NCBI GenBank assembly: GCA_051004815.1
Contig: JBPCJY010000005.1
Coordinates: forward strand, 1 to 9,801
Direction: 5' to 3'
From: JBBQXY01 sp051004815
GTDB lineage: Bacteria; Chloroflexota; Ktedonobacteria; Ktedonobacterales; Ktedonobacteraceae
DNA: 9,801 nucleotides
Made by a program: the position numbers and the translations under genes. The notes beneath the pieces were generated by a model. It was not told the origin of the DNA. It made no database searches and worked only from the letters and a program-made list of their open reading frames with translations. This document shows, piece by piece, positions 6,393 to 9,801 of this stretch. Positions within the stretch are counted from its first letter, which is position 1. Each line of letters starts with the position of its first letter.

Positions 6393-7476
6393 GTTTAGGG
6401 TGCTACATAATAAGGACTCGCAAGAGAAAAAAGTCCATGCGCCACGCGTGCATTTCTGGGGCATTATCATCATTTTTATTGGCCTCGGCTTCTATGTTGG
6501 GGTCTGGACTGTTCTTGTCGCTGATCTCACGAATGCGCTCAAACTCTCGCCCGCGCTGCTTGGTATCGCGCTGTCCTGTTTTTCATCTACAGGCATCGTG
6601 TTGCTTCTGCTTGGTAGCTCTCTGGCGGAGCATCTCACGAGGCGACTCATTCTTTTGCTCGGTATTGGTGGGCTGGGCATTTTCTTCGCAGCCATGGCCT
6701 TTGTCTCAAGCTACGCGCTGCTGCTCATCATCATTTTGGTTGGGGGAGCGTGTGCCAGTTGTTACGATCTTGCCGTAAACAGCATTGCGGGAGACTATGA
6801 GCGGCACTATGTCAGCAAAAGCATGACCCTCTTCCATGCAGGCTTTAGTGGAGGTGCTACCCTTGGTGCCATCGGGAGTGCTACGGCTCTCGCTGGTGGC
6901 ATTGGCTTTCGGGTTATCTACGCGGCAACGGCGATAGTGTTTCTGCTTTTGGCTGTTGTCGCACGCTGGCTACCATTGCCTTCTGTTGGATTGGCAACCT
7001 CTGTAAAGGTAACAGATGCTGCGTCCGCGCCTTCGCATGCACAGCCATCTGTTATGATGCTGCTTGCCATGCCTGTAATGATACTGGCGACTATACTTGT
7101 AAGCCTATCCTTCTTCACCGATGGTACACTGGAGGGCTTTACCTCCGTCTATCTGCGCAATTTGCTTGGCTCAGGCGCACTGCTGGGCGGCATGGGCATA
7201 GCGGCTTTCTATCTCATTGGTATGATTGGGCGGCTAAGTAGTACAGCCGCCTTGCGACGATACGGGGAGCGTTCTGTGATTACGATGGCAGGAATGCTCT
7301 CGGCACTTGGAATGATCGTCGCGCTTGCCACGACCTCCGCACCGTTCGCGGTGGGTGGACTCCTGCTGGTAGGGCTGGGTCAAGCACCGCTGGTGCCAAC
7401 AGCATTTTCGCTTGCCGCACGTGTAGGAGCACAGCAAGGAGCTCGTGCAGTCGCCATCGTGACCGCTTGCGGCTAA
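6391..7476 (+). CDS. MFS transporter (YbjJ-like), cut short by an in-frame stop
   Basis: 361 codons of a major facilitator permease. Hydrophobic segments start near residue 23 and continue through at least ten helices, with a polar linker near 196-220 between the halves. The ETxxEHLTRR-type loop after helix 2 (SLAEHLTRR, 77-85), CYDLAVN (124-130) with FHAGFSGG (148-155), EGFTSVYL (248-255) and GLGQAPLVP (328-336) fit the YbjJ/fucose-permease-like branch. The substrate is unknown; sugar import or drug efflux are both known in the branch. The frame ends at TAA 7474-7476, but the same frame continues with transporter-like sequence to TGA 7615-7617, where the full length would be 408, near the family norm. 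The product here lacks the last one to two helices and is probably non-functional. No good SD precedes ATG 6391, so the start is uncertain. Confidence 0.8.
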   Translation: MFRVLHNKDSQEKKVHAPRVHFWGIIIIFIGLGFYVGVWTVLVADLTNALKLSPALLGIALSCFSSTGIVLLLLGSSLAEHLTRRLILLLGIGGLGIFFAAMAFVSSYALLLIIILVGGACASCYDLAVNSIAGDYERHYVSKSMTLFHAGFSGGATLGAIGSATALAGGIGFRVIYAATAIVFLLLAVVARWLPLPSVGLATSVKVTDAASAPSHAQPSVMMLLAMPVMILATILVSLSFFTDGTLEGFTSVYLRNLLGSGALLGGMGIAAFYLIGMIGRLSSTAALRRYGERSVITMAGMLSALGMIVALATTSAPFAVGGLLLVGLGQAPLVPTAFSLAARVGAQQGARAVAIVTACG

Positions 7477-7617
7477 TCGGTCTTTCTCATCAGTCCACTC
7501 CTGATCGGCCTACTGGCGGCTCTGCTCACCTTACGAGTTGCGCTTCTTTTAACAATTGCCACGTCCGCAGGTGTTGTGCTTATCGCACAACGTCTCCCAA
7601 ACACTCATCTGGCCTGA
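7477..7617 (+). pseudogene. Disconnected 3' end of the MFS transporter
   Basis: After TAA 7474-7476 the same frame reads on for 46 codons to TGA 7615-7617. It begins SVFLISPLLIGLLAALL, which is a plausible membrane helix 11, followed by a second hydrophobic run (VALLLTIATSAGVVLIA) as helix 12. Restoring Tyr at codon 362 (TAC or TAT to TAA is a single change) gives G-Y-S-x-F-L-I-x-P, the usual MFS pattern in this place. There is no frame shift and no start signal of its own, so it is read as the tail of a gene broken by one nonsense mutation, or of an intact gene with a base error. Confidence 0.75.
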
Positions 7618-7627
7618 CATTTCTGAT

Positions 7628-7681
7628 TGTGTCACTTGTATCAGTTGTATCACTTGTAGCAGTTGTGTCTCATGTAGCGAT
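7628..7681 (+). repeat. 9-base degenerate tandem repeat (minisatellite)
   Basis: Six consecutive 9-base units start with TGT at 7628, 7637, 7646, 7655, 7664 and 7673; for example TGTATCAGT, TGTATCACT and TGTAGCAGT. A partial TGTTGTTGG follows. The period is a multiple of three, so forward frames stay open: one reads Cys at every third residue, another is a Val/Ser hydrophobic run. It begins 10 bases after the restored MFS stop. Neither frame has a supported start. Confidence 0.75.
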
Positions 7682-7691
7682 TGTTGTTGGA

Positions 7692-7841
7692 TGGTAATCA
7701 CTCAAGGCAAGAGTGCCAGGGCGACCGCGAGGGTCGCCCCTACTATACACGGGTGAATCGGCTTGTCAGGCTCGTGTATAGTAGGGGCGACCCTCGCGGT
7801 CGCCCTGGTAATAATTCACAGGCCCTGGTAATCCCTCAAGG
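7692..7841. repeat. 16-base direct repeats flanking a palindrome
   Basis: TGGTAATCACTCAAGG (7692-7707) and TGGTAATCCCTCAAGG (7826-7841) match at 15 of 16 bases and bracket the 7716-7808 palindrome. A shorter direct repeat, GCCCTGGTAAT, is overlaid on the right side, with its copies separated by 20 bases. The layout may be a target duplication or a non-autonomous (MITE-like) element that has undergone internal duplication. Confidence 0.7.
7716..7808. repeat. Perfect 36-bp inverted repeat with nested hairpins
   Basis: The 36 bases at 7716-7751 are the exact reverse complement of 7773-7808, with a 21-base spacer. Each arm is itself a hairpin: GGGCGACC/GGTCGCCC with a 5-base loop at 7719-7739 and again at 7785-7805. 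The inner edges carry TACTATACACG and its complement. As RNA or as a cruciform this could fold as one long stem or as two separate hairpins. No protein is encoded. It resembles a dispersed palindromic repeat present here as an inverted pair; it may also terminate transcription from either side. Confidence 0.85.
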
Positions 7842-8067
7842 TAGGCTCTACTTAATCTGACCATATGTATCTCTCTATCGGCAAGGTTGGTTTTTTCTTG
7901 AGGGTGCAGGCTCTCATTGTTTTGGCAGGTCATTTATTACTCAAGTAGAAGCGCAATAAAGTTGGGAACTGGCGACGGCTATTGGGTAATTCATTGTATG
8001 ATATGTGTAGAGCAGAAAGCACACGGGTTTGAAAAATAGACTCAGCATTATATGCAAGGGGTATGGC
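7842..8067. other. Gene-free stretch before the propeller gene
   Basis: No credible coding frame or strong fold was seen. A T-run (7891-7896) follows no clear stem. TATGAT (7997-8002) and TATATG (8049-8054) resemble -10 boxes, but neither has a convincing -35 at the right distance, so the promoter of the next gene is not placed. Confidence 0.4.
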
Positions 8068-9105
8068 ATGAAAAAAGTATACATTGCAACAGACAAAGCT
8101 TTGGCCATCGCACGTCAGCGAGATGGGGAATGGGTTGTTGATGCGCAACTCCCTGGTCTGGCTACACAATGTCTGGCGGTTGATCCACAACAGCCAGCAG
8201 AGGTCTATTGTGGCACCTTTGGTCGGGGATTGTGGCGCAGTAACGATGCCGGAAGAACGTGGGAAAACGTAGGAACAAACATCATTGGTGAGCAGGTCAT
8301 GGCGGTGGCCATCAGTCCATTAGAGCGTCCCCATGGACAGAGCGTCGTCTATGCAGGAACAGAACCGAGTGCCATTTACCGTTCGGAGGATGGTGGCGCA
8401 AGCTGGCGTGATCTTGCAACACTGCGTCAGTTACCCTCTGCCCCAACCTGGAGTTTTCCACCGCGTCCCTATACTCATCATGTGCGCTGGATGACACCTG
8501 ATCCACTCCAACCCGGTCGTCTCTATACAGCCATTGAAGCAGGTGCGCTTATTCGCAGTTTCGACGGTGGAGAAACCTGGGAAGATCGAAAACCGGATGG
8601 CCCCTTTGATACGCATACCTTAGCAATGCATAAACTTGCGCCCAATCGCCTCTATTCCGCGGCTGGGGATGGCTTTATGCATGCAGGAAATGGCTTCGTT
8701 GAGAGCGATACTGGTGGAGATACATGGTATCGGCCCGATGAAGGTCTCGCCCACCATTACCTCTGGAGCGTAGCGGTTGATCCCGCTGATCCAGACACAC
8801 TTGTTCTATCCGCGGCACACGGTCCACAGCAAGCACATAATCCCATGAGCGCGGCGTCAGCAGTTTACCGCCGTAGCCATAACAGTCCCTGGCAACAGGT
8901 GCGAGCTGGTTTGCCTGAAGAAAAGGGATTACTGACCTTTGTATTGGCTGCCAATCCAGCCGAAGCGGGAGTCTTTTATGCGGGCAGCAATAAAGGCATT
9001 TTCCGCTCCGCTGATGCAGGTGTGAGTTGGGAAGAGTTAGCTATGCGCTGGCCCGATAATTTCCAGATGAGACGTGTTCACGCGCTGGTGGTGGTAGAAG
9101 AGTAG
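8068..9105 (+). CDS. Asp-box (BNR) beta-propeller protein
   Basis: 345 residues from ATG 8068, chosen for AAGGGG (8056-8061) 6 bases upstream; the frame extends up to TTG 8029, but that start has no SD. Five Asp-box motifs (S-x-D-x-G-x-x-W or close) are visible: SNDAGRTW (58-65), SEDGGASW (106-113), SFDGGETW (164-171), SDTGGDTW (213-220) and SADAGVSW (314-321). DP-x-x-P-x-x-x-Y-type strands come before them. This is the signature of sortilin/Ycf48/sialidase-like propellers. The fourth box has Thr in place of the box Asp-Gly order, and the long gap from 221 to 313 suggests one or two degenerate blades. The N-terminus MKKVYIATDKALA is strand-like, not a signal peptide, so the protein should stay in the cytoplasm. 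No sialidase Arg triad or catalytic site was recognised. Its role is unknown. Confidence 0.85.
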   Translation: MKKVYIATDKALAIARQRDGEWVVDAQLPGLATQCLAVDPQQPAEVYCGTFGRGLWRSNDAGRTWENVGTNIIGEQVMAVAISPLERPHGQSVVYAGTEPSAIYRSEDGGASWRDLATLRQLPSAPTWSFPPRPYTHHVRWMTPDPLQPGRLYTAIEAGALIRSFDGGETWEDRKPDGPFDTHTLAMHKLAPNRLYSAAGDGFMHAGNGFVESDTGGDTWYRPDEGLAHHYLWSVAVDPADPDTLVLSAAHGPQQAHNPMSAASAVYRRSHNSPWQQVRAGLPEEKGLLTFVLAANPAEAGVFYAGSNKGIFRSADAGVSWEELAMRWPDNFQMRRVHALVVVEE

Positions 9106-9130
9106 AGCACAGCCGACACCCGCCGCCCCA

Positions 9131-9151
9131 GGGTACCCGTAAAGGGTACCC
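9131..9151. terminator. GGGTACCC hairpin after the propeller gene
   Basis: GGGTACCC occurs at 9131-9138 and 9144-9151 with the 5-base loop gtaaa. Each copy is also self-complementary, so it can fold as one 8-bp stem. It is 25 bases after the stop. There is no T-run, so it may be a dispersed palindrome or a boundary feature of the adjacent IS rather than a true terminator. Confidence 0.45.
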
Positions 9152-9205
9152 CATAGGCGTCAAGTTAAGAAAGGAAGAGATGAAGAAAAGAGGTGACAAA
9201 CAGCG

Positions 9206-9256
9206 ACTCCTGTGAGAAGATAGAGGTGAAAATGACCAAGCTTCTTTCACAGGAGT
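9206..9256 (+). promoter_or_regulatory. Hairpin that buries the transposase ribosome binding site
   Basis: ACTCCTGTGA (9206-9215) and TCACAGGAGT (9247-9256) are perfect 10-bp inverted repeats separated by 31 bases. The right arm contains the SD AGGAG (9251-9255), 7 bases before ATG 9263. Transcripts entering from outside the element would fold and hide the SD, whereas transcripts starting inside the loop would not. This is the known way IS10 and IS50 prevent transposase synthesis from read-through RNA; its use here is inference. Confidence 0.6.
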
Positions 9257-9262
9257 GATGCG

Positions 9263-9801
9263 ATGTTGAGTATAGCACGAGTGAATAGCCAGTTGAAACA
9301 CCTCTTTGAGCACGATGCCCCCGAACTGGCGAGACAGATGGGGATGCGCGAACGCACGATCAGCTTTGCACAGTTGGCGCTCTTGTTCGTGATGGGCTGG
9401 TGGAGTCAGCCGCACAGCGGCCCCAGCGCGTTAGCGCGCTTTGCGGGAAGTCTGGGACTCACCGTGAGCAAGCAGGCGGTAGACTGTCACTGGACGCCGC
9501 GAAGCGCCGACTGGCTGCTGGCCTTGTTGCGGCGAGCGGTGCAGCAGGTGGTGCGGGGACAAGGGGTGACGCTGGATTGGATGAGACCCTTCACAGCGGT
9601 GTGGGTCGAAGATGGCAGCACCATCGCGTTGCCTGCGGCCTTGGCGGAGGTCTGGAGGGGCTGTGGAGGCCGAGCGGCGCGAGAAGGCCAGCCGGACAAG
9701 AGCAAAGCGGCCCTCAAAATCACGGTGCGGTGGAATCTCAAGGATGGCCAGTTGCAGGGGCCGCATCTGCAAGCGGGACGGCGCCACGAGTTGAGCAGTG
9801 T
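9263..9801 (+). CDS. IS4-like DDE transposase, N-terminal part (runs off window)
   Basis: An uninterrupted frame of 179 codons from ATG 9263 to the window edge, with AGGAG (9251-9255) spaced by 7 bases. It opens MLSIARVNSQLKHLFEHDAP. The N-terminal 100 residues look helical, with ELARQMGMRERTISFAQLAL (21-40) as in IS4-family N-termini. WVEDGSTIALP (114-124) follows, where Asp117 fits the first catalytic Asp of the DDE triad (family pattern V-x-D-x-T/S-x-I-x-L-P). The second Asp and the Glu (YREK motif) are expected beyond the edge. The gene is more GC-rich than its neighbours in codon use, in keeping with recent arrival. It is the only gene here with no visible stop. Confidence 0.8.
   Translation, partial: MLSIARVNSQLKHLFEHDAPELARQMGMRERTISFAQLALLFVMGWWSQPHSGPSALARFAGSLGLTVSKQAVDCHWTPRSADWLLALLRRAVQQVVRGQGVTLDWMRPFTAVWVEDGSTIALPAALAEVWRGCGGRAAREGQPDKSKAALKITVRWNLKDGQLQGPHLQAGRRHELSS

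Larger units (their letters stand above)
9156..9801 (+). mobile_element. Left part of an IS4-like insertion sequence (partial)
   Basis: A transposase gene starts at 9263 and runs off the window, so the element is cut by the window edge. The left end is not proved: the bases from GGCGTCAAGTTAAG (9156-9169) to the start have the look of an IS end and leader, right after the GGGTACCC palindrome. Without the right end no inverted repeat or target duplication can be tested. Confidence 0.5.

Noticed and set aside
7474..7476. Stop-codon recoding at the MFS TAA
   Set aside because: TAA ends other genes in the window, and TAA is not a usual recoded codon; a nonsense mutation or base error is simpler.
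7467..7697. Open frame with a hydrophobic tail overlapping the MFS 3' end
   Set aside because: It starts at a TTG inside the transporter in another frame and its tail comes only from the 9-base repeat; the transporter frame explains the first part better.
7556..7756. Cys-rich peptide (CVTCISCITCSSCVSCSDCC) as a metal-binding protein
   Set aside because: The Cys pattern is produced by the 9-base minisatellite; there is no SD and the frame runs into the palindrome.
7716..7808. CRISPR repeat
   Set aside because: There are only two arms, in inverted order, with one spacer and no cas gene; it is a palindrome, not a direct repeat array.
9431..9787. Minus-strand frames of 84-118 codons opposite the transposase
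   Set aside because: Arg/Pro/His-rich antisense frames are expected opposite a GC-rich gene; the plus-strand transposase with SD and DDE motif is convincing.

Overview
The window looks like a piece of chromosome from a free-living, moderately GC-rich bacterium. My best guess is a member of the Chloroflexota, perhaps of the Ktedonobacteria type. This rests on the gene mix (Eis-like acetyltransferase, stand-alone MprF-like synthase, Asp-box propeller protein), abundant transposases, and GTAGGG(G/A)CG-type palindromic repeats between genes. No rRNA or phylogenetic marker is present, so this is an inference. I saw no tRNA, rRNA or CRISPR array.

Left part (1-2593): the last 31 codons of a probable IS transposase; a membrane-anchored DUF4097-type protein with six T-G-S beta-repeat motifs (194-1183, +); and, convergent with it, an Eis-like GNAT acetyltransferase with a C-terminal SCP2-like domain (1229-2593, -). 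A stem-loop sits between the two convergent stops.

Centre (2594-7617): a 426-base intergenic region carries divergent promoters and several small hairpins. Next comes an MprF-like aminoacyl-phosphatidylglycerol synthase (3020-4783, +), and 58 bases later a polytopic membrane protein with an extracytoplasmic esterase domain (4842-6299, +). The pair suggests a system that adds amino acids to membrane lipid and removes them again. A 12-bp-arm palindrome follows, then a YbjJ-type MFS transporter broken by one in-frame TAA at codon 362. The same frame continues beyond that stop for 46 codons of transporter-like sequence, so the gene looks freshly inactivated, or the stop is a sequencing error.

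Right part (7618-9801): a 450-base gene-free stretch holds a 9-base minisatellite and a perfect 36-bp inverted repeat flanked by near-identical 16-bp direct repeats. Then come a soluble Asp-box (BNR) beta-propeller protein (8068-9105, +), a GGGTACCC hairpin, and the start of an IS4-like element whose transposase (9263 onward, +) runs off the window. The ribosome binding site of that transposase lies in the arm of a 10-bp hairpin.

Functional theme: the acetyltransferase, lipid aminoacylation enzyme, surface esterase and efflux-type transporter could together form a cell-envelope or antimicrobial-resistance neighbourhood. The synthase-esterase pair is the best-supported part; the rest of the grouping is inference from adjacency.
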